In this document: piece by piece, positions 17,532-25,718 of the stretch
How the letters are laid out: every line of letters starts with the position of its first letter
How positions within the stretch are numbered: the first letter of the stretch is position 1
Origin: Alphaproteobacteria bacterium
Lineage (GTDB): Bacteria > Pseudomonadota > Alphaproteobacteria > UBA6615
DNA length: 34,875 nt
Direction of reading: 5' to 3'
Assembly (NCBI GenBank): GCA_009691025.1
Contig: SHWB01000018.1
Location: 1 to 34,875 of the forward strand
Translations under genes and position numbers: made by a program
The notes under the pieces: generated by a model
Seen by the model: the letters and a program-made list of their open reading frames with translations, nothing else
Database searches by the model: none
Told to the model about the DNA's origin: nothing

Positions 17532-18373
17532 ACCTCGCGCCGCGCAGTATCGGCCAGCCGCGGGTCGAGCGCGTCGCGCATCCCGTCGCCGAGCAGGTTA
17601 AGGCCGAACACGGCGAGAGCGATGGCCAGGCCGGGGAAGATGGCTAGCGTCGGGGCCAGCGCCATCAGGGTCTGCGCGTCGAACAGCATGCGGCCCCAGC
17701 TCGGCGCCGGCGGCCGCACCGACAGGCCGAGGTAGGACAGAGCCGCCTCGACCAGCACGGCGATGGCGAAGCTCGCCGTTGCCTGCACGATCAGCACCGG
17801 CGCGATGTTCGGCAGTACATGGTCTAATGTGACCCGCAGCGGCCCCTTGCCGATGGCCAGCGCGGCGCGGGTGTATTCCAGTCCCCAGACCTGCATGGCG
17901 GCGGCGCGCGAGACGCGGGTGAAGACCGAGACGTTGAAGATGCCGATGGCGAGCACAGGGTTGACCACACCCGGCCCCAGAATGGCGGAGGCAAGAAGTG
18001 CCGAGACCACCAGCGGGAAGGCGAAGATCACATCGGCCAGCCGCGCCACGATCCCGTCGACCCAGCCGCGCCGTGCCGCCGCCCAGGTGCCCAGTGCTGT
18101 TCCGACCGCTAGGCCGATTCCGACGGCTAACAGGCCGACGGCGATGGAATTGCGCGCGCCGACCATCAGGCGCGACAGCACGTCGCGGCCGAACTGGTCC
18201 GTGCCCAGCCAGTGTAGCGCCGACGGCCCCTGCAGGCGGACCGATATCGCCATCCGGTCGGCCGGAAACGGCGTCCACACTAACGAAACCATGGCGAGGA
18301 GGACAATGACAGCAGCGATGGCCGCTCCGACGGCGAGGCGCCCCACCGGACGGCGGCGGCGCGGCGCGATCAC
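17528..18373 (-). CDS. ABC transporter permease, DppC/OppC type
   Basis: This encodes 281 residues from a GTG at 18373 that overlaps the stop of the upstream permease as GTGA. The N-terminal helix (about residues 15-35) is followed by a periplasmic segment with [20 protein letters not shown], the signature of DppC-type permeases, then five more helices. The EAA loop that docks the ATPase is [24 protein letters not shown]. Peptide, nickel or opine import is the family role. The order binding protein, DppB-type, DppC-type is standard, but no ATPase genes follow; the next gene is the convergent gpt. Confidence 0.9.
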   Translation of the reverse strand: MIAPRRRRPVGRLAVGAAIAAVIVLLAMVSLVWTPFPADRMAISVRLQGPSALHWLGTDQFGRDVLSRLMVGARNSIAVGLLAVGIGLAVGTALGTWAAARRGWVDGIVARLADVIFAFPLVVSALLASAILGPGVVNPVLAIGIFNVSVFTRVSRAAAMQVWGLEYTRAALAIGKGPLRVTLDHVLPNIAPVLIVQATASFAIAVLVEAALSYLGLSVRPPAPSWGRMLFDAQTLMALAPTLAIFPGLAIALAVFGLNLLGDGMRDALDPRLADTARREV

Positions 18374-19317
18374 GCTGCGGCCTGCGGGCGCGGGTCGATC
18401 AGCACATAGAGCATATCGACGGCGAAATTGACGACGACGACGAAGGCGACGATCAGCATCGTCACATCGCGCACGACGATGAGGTCGCGCTGGATCACCG
18501 CCTGGAATACCAGCCGACCGAGCCCCGGCAGGGAGAACACGTTCTCGACCACGATCGAGCCGGCGAGCAGGATGGTAAACTGCAGCCCCATCAGCGTGGT
18601 CATGGGAATCAGCGCGTTGCGCAGCACATGGCGCGTCAGCACGCCGCCTTCGCCGCGCCCCTTGGCGCGCGCCGTGCGCACGAAATCGGCCCCGAGGGAT
18701 TCCAGCACGGCGCTGCGCGTCACCCGCGACAGGATGGCCGCTTCCGGCAGCGCCAGCGCCAGTGCGGGCAGCACGAGGGCCGCCACTGCCGGGCCGGCGC
18801 CTTGCGACCACCCGGGAAAGCCACCGGCCGGCAGCCAGCCTAGACCGACGGCGAAAACGAGGATGCCGAGAATGCCGATCCAGAAATTCGGCACCGCCAT
18901 GCCGAGTTGGCTGAAGGCCATAACGCCCCAGTCGCCGGCCCGGCCGCGGCGCATCGCCGCAAAGGTACCGAGCGGGATGGCCACCAGAGTCGCCAGCGCG
19001 AAGGCCGAAAAGGCCAGAGGCACTGTCACGCGCAGCCGCTCCGTCACCAGCCCCACAACCGGCACCGCGTAGGTGTGGCTCTGCCCCAACTCACCGACGA
19101 AGAAGCCGGCGACCCAGCCGAGGTACCGTTCCAGCGGCGGCCGGTCGAAGCCCAGCTCGGCGCGCAGCGCGGCCAGCGTGTCCTCGCGCGCCTCGATGCC
19201 GAGCATCACGATGGCGGGGTCGCCGGGCAGCACTTCGAGCACGATAAAAATGACGGCGCTCGCCACGAGCAGCGTCGCGGCGAGCGCCAGCAGACGGCGG
19301 ACGAGCCAGGCGAGCAC
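18370..19317 (-). CDS. ABC transporter permease, DppB/OppB type
   Basis: This encodes 315 residues with six predicted membrane helices. The first begins LLALAATLLVASAVIFIVLEVLPGDP, the hallmark N-terminus of DppB-type permeases. The ATPase-docking EAA-like loop is DFVRTARAKGRGEGGVLTRHVL, and the conserved end reads FVVVVNFAVDMLYVLIDPR. It pairs with the DppC-type permease to form the channel of a peptide/nickel/opine importer. It lies 22 bases after the binding-protein gene and overlaps the next permease by four bases, so the three genes form one operon. Confidence 0.92.
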   Translation of the reverse strand: MLAWLVRRLLALAATLLVASAVIFIVLEVLPGDPAIVMLGIEAREDTLAALRAELGFDRPPLERYLGWVAGFFVGELGQSHTYAVPVVGLVTERLRVTVPLAFSAFALATLVAIPLGTFAAMRRGRAGDWGVMAFSQLGMAVPNFWIGILGILVFAVGLGWLPAGGFPGWSQGAGPAVAALVLPALALALPEAAILSRVTRSAVLESLGADFVRTARAKGRGEGGVLTRHVLRNALIPMTTLMGLQFTILLAGSIVVENVFSLPGLGRLVFQAVIQRDLIVVRDVTMLIVAFVVVVNFAVDMLYVLIDPRPQAAA

Positions 19318-19339
19318 GCCCGCCTCCCGCCTTGCGCGG

Positions 19340-20812
19340 CTACTTCCAGTACGCCGCGGTCACGTCGTTGGCCTGGACCGGGCTGTTGGCCCACAGGCCG
19401 GCGACGCCCTTCTTCCAGACGCCGAGCTTCGCCAACTCGAACAGGAAGATCGCGGGGCTGTCCTCGGCCAGCAGGCGCTGGGCCTTGCGGAAGATGTCAT
19501 AGCGCCTGGCCTGGTCGGCGGTGCCGGCCAGTTCCGTCATCAGCGCCCGGAAGGCGTCCGAATTGTAGGCGAAGTAGTATTTGTCGCGGCCGTAGATGCC
19601 GATGTCGAGCGGCTCGGTGTGCGAGACGATGGTGAGGTCGAAATCGCCGCCCTTGAACACCTGATCCAGCCACTGCGCCCATTCGACAGGCACGAGATTG
19701 GCCTTGATGCCGACCTCGGCGAGCTGTGCCGCTATCACCTCGCCGCCGCGGCGCGCATAGGCTGGCGGCGGCAGCTTGATCGTCACTTCGAGGTTCTCGG
19801 CGCCGGCCTGCTTGAGCAATGCCTTCGCCTTCGCCGTGTCGTGCGGATAGGTGCCGGTGAGGTCGACATAGGCCGGGTGATGCGGCGCAAAATGGCTGCC
19901 GATGGGCGTGCCGAAGCTGAACATCGCCGCCTCGACCAGCGCCTTGCGGTCGATGGCATGGGCCAGCGCGTGGCGGACCAGCACATTGTCGAAGGGCTTC
20001 CTGGCATTGTTGATCGACAGGAGCGTCTCGCCCTCGGTCGTCCCTACGATCGCCTCGAAGCGTGCATCCTTCCTGAACTGGGCGAAGGCTTCCGGCGCGT
20101 TGAGGTTGGGCGCGGCATCGACGCCGCCGGACTGCAGTTCGGACACCATCGCCTGCGGATCGGAGATGAAGCGGAATACCACGCGATCGAGCTGCGCACG
20201 GGCATCGGCCTTTTCCAGCACGACGCGATCGCCCGTCGTCCAGGAGACGAATTTGAACGGCCCGGTGCCGACGGGCTTCTGCTTGTTGGTCGCCGCCGTG
20301 TCCGGGTGGACAACGACCATGTCGCCCCAGCCTAGGTTGAACAGGAAGCCGCCCTCGGGCCGCTTCAGGTGGAAGACAACCGTCTTCGAATCCTTCGCCT
20401 CGATCTTCTCGATCGGCTCGAACAGGCCCTTCTGGGCATTGGCCGAATCGGCGGCGACGGCGCGCTCCATGGAGAAGACGACGGCGGCGGCGTCGAGTGC
20501 CTTGCCGTCGTGGAACTTCGCGGCGGGACGCAGATAGAAAGTATATGTCTTGCCGTCGTCCGAAACCTCCCATTTCGTCGCGAGCTGCGGCTTCACGGTG
20601 CCGGTCTCGTCGATGCGGGTCAAGCCTTCGAAAACATTGGCGTAGACGATTTCGTCGATAGCGGCGGCGGCGCCGGCCGTCGGGTCGAGGTGCGGCGGTT
20701 CCAGTGTGACGGCCAGCGTCAGGGTCTTCTTGTCCTGCGCCAGCGCCGCGCCGCCGGCCAGCAGGGCCGGGACGAGCAGCAAGGCGGCGATCCGTCGGGC
20801 GAGCGTGCGCAT
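19340..20812 (-). CDS. ABC transporter substrate-binding protein, SBP_bac_5 family
   Basis: This encodes 490 residues from ATG 20812 after GGAAGGA. The Sec signal peptide MRTLARRIAALLLVPALLAG ends at GAALA-QD. The mature protein shows the family markers LEPPHLDPTAG, YANVFEGLTRID, KPQLATKWEVSDDGKTYTF, LRPAAKFHDG and GTGPFKFVSW. The family delivers peptides, nickel complexes or opines to DppBC-type permeases in the periplasm. The usual YWG-type segment after VVLEKADAR is shortened, which may alter the ligand pocket. The open frame extends upstream to 21148, but that part has no coding signs. The ligand is unknown. Confidence 0.92.
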   Translation of the reverse strand: MRTLARRIAALLLVPALLAGGAALAQDKKTLTLAVTLEPPHLDPTAGAAAAIDEIVYANVFEGLTRIDETGTVKPQLATKWEVSDDGKTYTFYLRPAAKFHDGKALDAAAVVFSMERAVAADSANAQKGLFEPIEKIEAKDSKTVVFHLKRPEGGFLFNLGWGDMVVVHPDTAATNKQKPVGTGPFKFVSWTTGDRVVLEKADARAQLDRVVFRFISDPQAMVSELQSGGVDAAPNLNAPEAFAQFRKDARFEAIVGTTEGETLLSINNARKPFDNVLVRHALAHAIDRKALVEAAMFSFGTPIGSHFAPHHPAYVDLTGTYPHDTAKAKALLKQAGAENLEVTIKLPPPAYARRGGEVIAAQLAEVGIKANLVPVEWAQWLDQVFKGGDFDLTIVSHTEPLDIGIYGRDKYYFAYNSDAFRALMTELAGTADQARRYDIFRKAQRLLAEDSPAIFLFELAKLGVWKKGVAGLWANSPVQANDVTAAYWK

Positions 20813-20932
20813 GGGCTTTCCTTCCGCGTCCGCGTCGGGGTGTATCGGGGCGGGACGATAGCGCGCCCGGCGGTGGGCGGCAATTCGGCCCCGCACGTCG
20901 CGCATGGCTTGGGACCGCGCCGTCGAGGCGCG

Positions 20933-20961
20933 TTGACAGGGCGGGGCAGCTGAGTGTTTAT
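20933..20961 (+). promoter_or_regulatory. Possible sigma-70-type promoter for scoAB
   Basis: A consensus -35 box TTGACA lies at 20933-20938. With a 17-base spacer the -10 position is gtttat (20956-20961), which matches the consensus at three of six positions. It is in the 216-base gap between the divergent ABC importer operon and scoA, about 70 bases before the scoA start. The weak -10 keeps this tentative. Confidence 0.35.
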
Positions 20962-21028
20962 CGGCGCCGCCCACGCGGCAGACACAAGCGGCGGGCCGCA
21001 GAGCCGCCACCGACGATCGAGGGGAACG

Positions 21029-21739
21029 ATGGACCGCAAAGCCGGCAAGAAGGTCTACGCCGATGCCAAGAGCGCGCTCGACGGGCTGCTGTTCGACGGC
21101 ATGACGATACTCGCCGGCGGCTTCGGCCTGTGCGGCATTCCCGAGCACATGATCCTCGCCATCCGCGCCTCCGGCGTGAAGGGTCTGACGGTCGTCTCGA
21201 ACAATTGCGGCATCGACGATTTCGGCCTTGGCCTGCTGCTGCAGACCCGCCAGATCAAGAAGATGATCTCGTCCTATGTCGGCGAGAACAAGACCTTCGA
21301 GCAGCAGTACCTGAAAGGCGAGCTGGAGCTGGAGTTCAACCCGCAGGGCACGCTGGCCGAGCGCCTGCGCGCCGGCGGCGCCGGCATCCCGGCCTTCTTC
21401 ACCCGCACCGGCGTCGGCACCATCATCGCCGACGGCAAGGAGGCGCGCGAGTTCGACGGCCAGACCTATGTGATGGAGAAGGCGCTGAAGGGAGACCTAT
21501 CCATCGTCAAGGCGTGGAAAGCCGACACCGCCGGCAACCTCGTCTTCCGCAAGACGGCGCGCAACTTCAACCCGCCGGTAGCCACGGCCGGCAAGGTCTG
21601 CGTCGTCGAGGTCGAGCACATAGTCGAGGCCGGCCAGATCGATCCCGACCACATGCACCTGCCCGGTATCTACGTCGACCGCGTCTTCAAGGGCGATGCG
21701 TTCGAGAAGCGCGTCGAGCGCGTGACGACGCGCGACTGA
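21029..21739 (+). CDS. scoA: 3-oxoacid CoA-transferase subunit A
   Basis: This encodes 236 residues from ATG 21029, preceded by GAGGGGA. The family I CoA-transferase alpha subunit is recognised from FDGMTILAGGFGLCGIPEHM near the N-terminus, VSNNCGIDDFGLGLLL, QGTLAERLRAGGAGIPAFFT and EVEHIVEAGQIDPDHMHLPG. With ScoB it moves CoA from succinyl-CoA to acetoacetate (or another 3-oxoacid), feeding ketone bodies or poly-hydroxybutyrate breakdown products into the acetyl-CoA pool. scoB follows after 35 bases on the same strand. The longer open frame from 20954 has no ribosome-binding site. Confidence 0.94.
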   Translation: MDRKAGKKVYADAKSALDGLLFDGMTILAGGFGLCGIPEHMILAIRASGVKGLTVVSNNCGIDDFGLGLLLQTRQIKKMISSYVGENKTFEQQYLKGELELEFNPQGTLAERLRAGGAGIPAFFTRTGVGTIIADGKEAREFDGQTYVMEKALKGDLSIVKAWKADTAGNLVFRKTARNFNPPVATAGKVCVVEVEHIVEAGQIDPDHMHLPGIYVDRVFKGDAFEKRVERVTTRD

Positions 21740-21774
21740 CCGGCGACACTGGGACGACGCGAGAGGAGGAAGAC

Positions 21775-22407
21775 ATGCCCTGGGAACGCGATGACATGTG
21801 CCGGCGGGCCGCCGGTGAGCTGGAAGACGGCTTCTACGTCAACCTCGGCATCGGCATGCCGACGCTGGTGGCGAACTTCATCCCCGAGGATGTCAGCGTG
21901 ACGCTACAGTCTGAGAACGGCATGCTCGGCATGGGCCCGTTTCCGCTCCACAACGAGGTCGATCCAGACCTCATCAACGCCGGCAAGCAGACCATCACGG
22001 AATTGCAGGAATCCTCATATTTCGACAGCGCCACGTCCTTTGCAATGATCCGCGGCGGCCATATCGACATGTCGATCCTCGGCGCCCTGCAGGTGGCCCA
22101 GAACGGCGATCTCGCCAACTGGATGATCCCCGGCAAGATGGTCAAGGGCATGGGCGGCGCCATGGACCTCGTGGCCGGCGTCAAGCGCGTGCTGGTGCTG
22201 ATGGAGCACGTAGCCAAGGACGGCTCGTCCAAGATGCTCAAGGCCTGCACCCTGCCTCTGACCGGCGCCGGCGTGGTCGACACGGTGATCACCGAGCTCG
22301 GCATGTTCCGCCTGCGCGACAACAAGGTGCATGTCATCGAGCTGGGCACCGGCGTGACGCTCGACGAGCTGCGCGCCAAGACCGAGGCGGACATCGCCGT
22401 CCAGTAG
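21775..22407 (+). CDS. scoB: 3-oxoacid CoA-transferase subunit B
   Basis: This encodes 210 residues from ATG 21775 after GAGGAGGA. The beta subunit is shown by FYVNLGIGMPTLVANFIP, the active-site segment QSENGMLGMGP with the catalytic glutamate, GGHIDMSILGALQV and MGGAMDLVAGVKRVLVLMEH. The Glu forms the covalent CoA thioester during transfer. The subunit acts with ScoA in the cytoplasm. The gap to scoA and matching composition indicate one operon; the EamA transporter 39 bases downstream may be read through from it. Confidence 0.94.
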   Translation: MPWERDDMCRRAAGELEDGFYVNLGIGMPTLVANFIPEDVSVTLQSENGMLGMGPFPLHNEVDPDLINAGKQTITELQESSYFDSATSFAMIRGGHIDMSILGALQVAQNGDLANWMIPGKMVKGMGGAMDLVAGVKRVLVLMEHVAKDGSSKMLKACTLPLTGAGVVDTVITELGMFRLRDNKVHVIELGTGVTLDELRAKTEADIAVQ

Positions 22408-22446
22408 GTCAAGGGCCCGCACCCAGCGCGCGGGCACCTCGCCCCC

Positions 22447-23358
22447 ATGAACTCCGCCGCAGCCGACCCCTCGCGCGGACCTGGCCTGCTCCTCGGCATC
22501 GCCTGCGGCCTCGTCGTGCCCTTCGTCTGGGCCGGCTGGATCGTCGCCTCTCGCTACAGCGTCACCTCCGCGCTGACGCCATGGGACATCGCGGCGCTGC
22601 GCGTCGGCGTCGGCGCCATCCTCGTCTCGCCGCTGGCCCTGCTGCGCGGCTATGGCGGGCTGGGCCTCGGCAAGGCCCTGGTGCTGACCGCCGGTGCCGG
22701 CGCGCCCTTCGCCATCTGCTCCTTCGGCGGAATGACCTTCGCGCCGGTCGCCGATGCCGGCGTGCTGTCGAACAGTGCCATGCCGGTCTTCGCCGGCCTG
22801 ATCGCCTTCCTCTGGCACGGCCAGCGGCCGGCCCTGCACCAGTTCGCCGGCTTCTCTTTGATCCTCGTCGGCGCCGCGGCGATCGGCGGCGAGGGCCTGT
22901 TCGCCGGCGCGCCCGGACAGTGGAAGGGCCACGTCCTGTTCCTCGCCGCCGGCGCCCTGTTCGCCCTCTACATGACGGCGCTGCGCAGCTGGCGGGTGGC
23001 CATCCCGCAGGCGCTGGTCGCGGTCTCGATCACCAGCGCCGTGGTCTATGTGCCGCTCTGGGCGCTGTTCCTGCCGTCGTCCATCCTGCGCGCGCCGGGG
23101 CTGCTGCCCTGGGACCAGATAGCGCTGCACGCCGTCTACCAGGGTGTGATAGCGAGCTTCCTCGTCGTGACCCTGGTCACGAGGGCGACGCTCTCGCTCG
23201 GCGCAACGACGGTGGCGGTGTTCCTCTCGGCCGTTCCGGCGCTGGGCGCCATCTTCGCCATCCATTTACTCGGTGAGATTCCGAGCTGGCTCGCCGCCAC
23301 CGGCATCGCGGTGGCGACGGCCGGCTCGCTGCTCGCGGTGCTACCGCGGCGTCGGTAA
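22447..23358 (+). CDS. EamA-family (DMT superfamily) transporter
   Basis: This encodes 303 residues with about ten hydrophobic helices arranged as two EamA repeats. The first repeat contains LVVPFVWAGWIVASRYSV and ends after FAPVADAGVLSNSAMPVFAG; the second contains ATTVAVFLSAVPALGAIFA and ILGE-like HLLGEIPSWLAATGIA. Such carriers export amino acids or other small metabolites across the inner membrane; the substrate cannot be told from the sequence. The ATG at 22447 has no strong ribosome-binding site. The stop is one base from the stop of the convergent methyltransferase gene. Confidence 0.88.
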   Translation: MNSAAADPSRGPGLLLGIACGLVVPFVWAGWIVASRYSVTSALTPWDIAALRVGVGAILVSPLALLRGYGGLGLGKALVLTAGAGAPFAICSFGGMTFAPVADAGVLSNSAMPVFAGLIAFLWHGQRPALHQFAGFSLILVGAAAIGGEGLFAGAPGQWKGHVLFLAAGALFALYMTALRSWRVAIPQALVAVSITSAVVYVPLWALFLPSSILRAPGLLPWDQIALHAVYQGVIASFLVVTLVTRATLSLGATTVAVFLSAVPALGAIFAIHLLGEIPSWLAATGIAVATAGSLLAVLPRRR

Positions 23359-23359
23359 C

Positions 23360-24601
23360 TCAGCGGTAGCGCAACACCATCCGGTTTACGCCTCCTAGAG
23401 CCGCCCACAGATCGACGAACTGGCGGGAGAAGGCGGCGAATTCCAACTCGGGGCGCAGCTCGGCGCGGATATCGGCATGGATAGCGGCGACGCTGCGCTG
23501 CCCGTCGCAGCGCTCGACTATGGCGCGCGCCAGAGGCGGAAGCGGCAGCAACACGGCGATGCCGGAGACGTTGCCGCGCAGCGGCCCGCTCTTCGGCAGC
23601 GCCGTGGCGAGCGCGCTGGCCGTCATGCCGCGGATGACAGGCACGACGGCCGGATCGGCGGGGTCGGGCGCCGTCACGCCGTTGCCGGCGCGGACGAGAT
23701 AAACGACATGTTGCTTGTGCGTGCCGGCGAATTGTTCGGCCAGCGTCGCGCTGGCGACGATGTCGAGGCCGTCGAGCCCCTTTGTCAGCACGCGATCGGC
23801 GATCAGGCGCCGCGCGTCATAGGCCAGTGGTTCGATGAAGCTCGTCACGCGCAGCCCCGCTCCCGCCACCATCGCCGCCAGCTTCGGCACCGGATAGGCG
23901 CGGTCGCGCGCATGCAGCAGCAGGTCGACCAGCCCGGCGTCGCCGCCCTCCAGATGGTCGGCGAGATGCGGGTTGCGCCGGAACCAGTTTGTTGCCGGCA
24001 GGGCCGCCACTACGCGGCGCGCCATGGCTATGCGCGTCGGCAGCGGCAACGTCGCGGGCGCCAGCCGGCGCAGCAGCGCCTGCAGAGGATAGACGCCGGT
24101 ACGGCCGAGAGGCCCATAGACCATCAGTCCGATACCGCCATCGGGTGCCAGTACCGAAGCCAGCGCCGCCAGCCCGGCGTCGGGATCGGCGAGGTGGTGC
24201 AGCACGCCGCAGCAATCGATGTAATCCCACGGGCCTGGCACGACCGCCGCCACCGCCTCGATGCTGCCGGCGACGAAGCGGACATTGCCAAGGCCGCGCA
24301 CGGCGGCGCGCTTCTCCGCGATGGCGCGGCCGGCCGCGCTCGGATCGAGATGCACGACATCGCCGGGCACGCCGGCATCCGTCATCTGCTGGGCGAGCAT
24401 GATTGTCGCGTCGCCCGTGCCGCCCCCGGCGACGAGAGCGCTCAACGGCCGCGTCATGTCGCGCCGGCCACCGAAGACGTGGTGGTTCAGTTCCCACAGA
24501 TCCGACGGCGATCCGGGGACGAGGCGCGTCTTTTCTTCGGCGGGATCGCGCGACGGGTACGGGTAGGCCTCGTACTGGGCGCCGACCGGATCGTCAGCCA
24601 T
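23360..24601 (-). CDS. Class I SAM-dependent methyltransferase with C-terminal extension
   Basis: This encodes 413 residues. After an N-terminal YEAYPYPSRDP segment comes a class I methyltransferase core: motif I LVAGGGTGDATIMLAQQ (about 57-73), the acidic motif VVHLDPSAAG, and YIDCCGVLHHLADPDAGL, typical of Methyltransf_11/25. The remaining 200 residues contain a helical region and a final DGQRSVAAIHADI segment that resembles a PqqD-like or winged-helix fold, though this is a guess. Members of this long type act on small molecules or sometimes proteins; the acceptor is unknown. The start overlaps the stop of the quinone oxidoreductase gene by eight bases, so the two are co-transcribed. Confidence 0.82.
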   Translation of the reverse strand: MADDPVGAQYEAYPYPSRDPAEEKTRLVPGSPSDLWELNHHVFGGRRDMTRPLSALVAGGGTGDATIMLAQQMTDAGVPGDVVHLDPSAAGRAIAEKRAAVRGLGNVRFVAGSIEAVAAVVPGPWDYIDCCGVLHHLADPDAGLAALASVLAPDGGIGLMVYGPLGRTGVYPLQALLRRLAPATLPLPTRIAMARRVVAALPATNWFRRNPHLADHLEGGDAGLVDLLLHARDRAYPVPKLAAMVAGAGLRVTSFIEPLAYDARRLIADRVLTKGLDGLDIVASATLAEQFAGTHKQHVVYLVRAGNGVTAPDPADPAVVPVIRGMTASALATALPKSGPLRGNVSGIAVLLPLPPLARAIVERCDGQRSVAAIHADIRAELRPELEFAAFSRQFVDLWAALGGVNRMVLRYR

Positions 24602-25571
24602 CGACGGTGAGCACCACTTTGCCCGTCGCCTTGCGGTCGGCCAGCAGCTTCAGCCCCTTCGCCGCCTCGGCTAGCTTTAGCGTCGCCGAGATGTGCGGGC
24701 GCAGCTTGCCGGCCACCGCCCACGCCGCCGCCTCGGCCATCGAGGCGCACACGAGCTCGGGTTCGCGCGCGCGGTAGGCGCCCCAGTAGAAACCCATCGC
24801 GCTGGCGTTCTTGACCAGCAGGTGATTGGCCGGAATCTGCGGTACCGTGCCGCCGGCGAAGCCGACGATGATGATACGCCCTTCCCAGCCGATGGTGCGG
24901 AGACTCGCCGTGAAGGCGTCGCCGCCGACCGGATCGAGCGCCACGTCGACGCCGCGCGGCGCGATGTCGCGCAGGCGAGCGCGCACATCCTCCTTCGTGT
25001 AGTCGATGGTGTGGTCGGCTCCGTGGGCACGCGCCAGAGCCAGCTTCTCGGCCGAGGAGGCGGTGGCGATGACGGTGGCACCGACCGCCTTGCCGATCTC
25101 GACCGCGGCGAGCCCGACGCCTCCGGCGGCGCCATGCACCATCAGGATCTCGCCCGCCTTCAGAGAGGCGCGATGCGTCAGGCCGAGATGCGCGGTTCCA
25201 TAGGCCACCGGGAAAGCGGCGCCAGTGGCGAAGTCCATGCCGTCGGGCAGCGCAAATACATCATTCTCGCGCGCCACCGCCTCCGCGGCGAAGGCACCCG
25301 TACCGACCGTCGCCATGACCCTTTGGCCCATGCGGAAGCGCGTCGCCATGGCGCCGATCTCGACGATCTCGCCGGCCAGTTCAAGGCCCGGCACGAAGGG
25401 CAGCGACGGCTTCTCCTGATAGGTGCCGGCGACGACGAGGATATCGGCGAAATTGATGCCGGCCGCGCGCACGCGGATGCGCACCCCGTCCTCCGGCAAC
25501 GCCGGCGCCGGCATCTCGCCCAGTTCAAGCCCGTCTATCGGCCCGAAGGCCCGGCATACCACCGCACGCAT
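24594..25571 (-). CDS. NADPH:quinone oxidoreductase (MDR family)
   Basis: This encodes 325 residues from ATG 25571 after GAGGGAGAG. The zinc-free MDR layout is clear: GroES-like domain with RAAGINFADILVVAGTYQ and FVPGLELAGEIVEIG, then the nucleotide-binding domain with MVHGAAGGVGLAAVEIGKAVG and GADHTIDY, and the C-terminal strand ATGKVVLTVDG. The family reduces quinones or alpha,beta-unsaturated carbonyls with NADPH. It is an intact relative of the frameshifted MDR gene at 2520. Downstream it overlaps the long methyltransferase gene; upstream lies the nested palindrome and the asparaginase gene on the same strand. Confidence 0.92.
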   Translation of the reverse strand: MRAVVCRAFGPIDGLELGEMPAPALPEDGVRIRVRAAGINFADILVVAGTYQEKPSLPFVPGLELAGEIVEIGAMATRFRMGQRVMATVGTGAFAAEAVARENDVFALPDGMDFATGAAFPVAYGTAHLGLTHRASLKAGEILMVHGAAGGVGLAAVEIGKAVGATVIATASSAEKLALARAHGADHTIDYTKEDVRARLRDIAPRGVDVALDPVGGDAFTASLRTIGWEGRIIIVGFAGGTVPQIPANHLLVKNASAMGFYWGAYRAREPELVCASMAEAAAWAVAGKLRPHISATLKLAEAAKGLKLLADRKATGKVVLTVDG

Positions 25572-25598
25572 CGCACTCTCCCTCTTTCTGGTCTGTCC

Positions 25599-25698
25599 CG
25601 GCGGCCCCCACCTCACCCTGCCCTCTCCGCCCCCAAGGGCGGAGAGGGCAGGGGACCCGTCGCGGTTCGCGAGGGGGAGGGTGAGGTGAGGGCCGCCG
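25599..25698. repeat. Nested palindromic repeat (REP-like) between asparaginase and oxidoreductase genes
   Basis: The outer arms 25599-25619 and 25678-25698 pair over 21 bases with one mismatch. Inside is a perfect 14-base hairpin, tgccctctccgccc (25619-25632) with gggcggagagggca (25637-25650), with a four-base loop. A smaller tcgcg/cgcga hairpin lies near 25660-25672. The tcaccctg/gggtgagg style is one I recall as widely dispersed in alphaproteobacteria. It separates two co-directional genes and would fold strongly in RNA. Confidence 0.82.
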
Positions 25699-25718
25699 CG
25701 ATGCAAGCCGGCATACCG

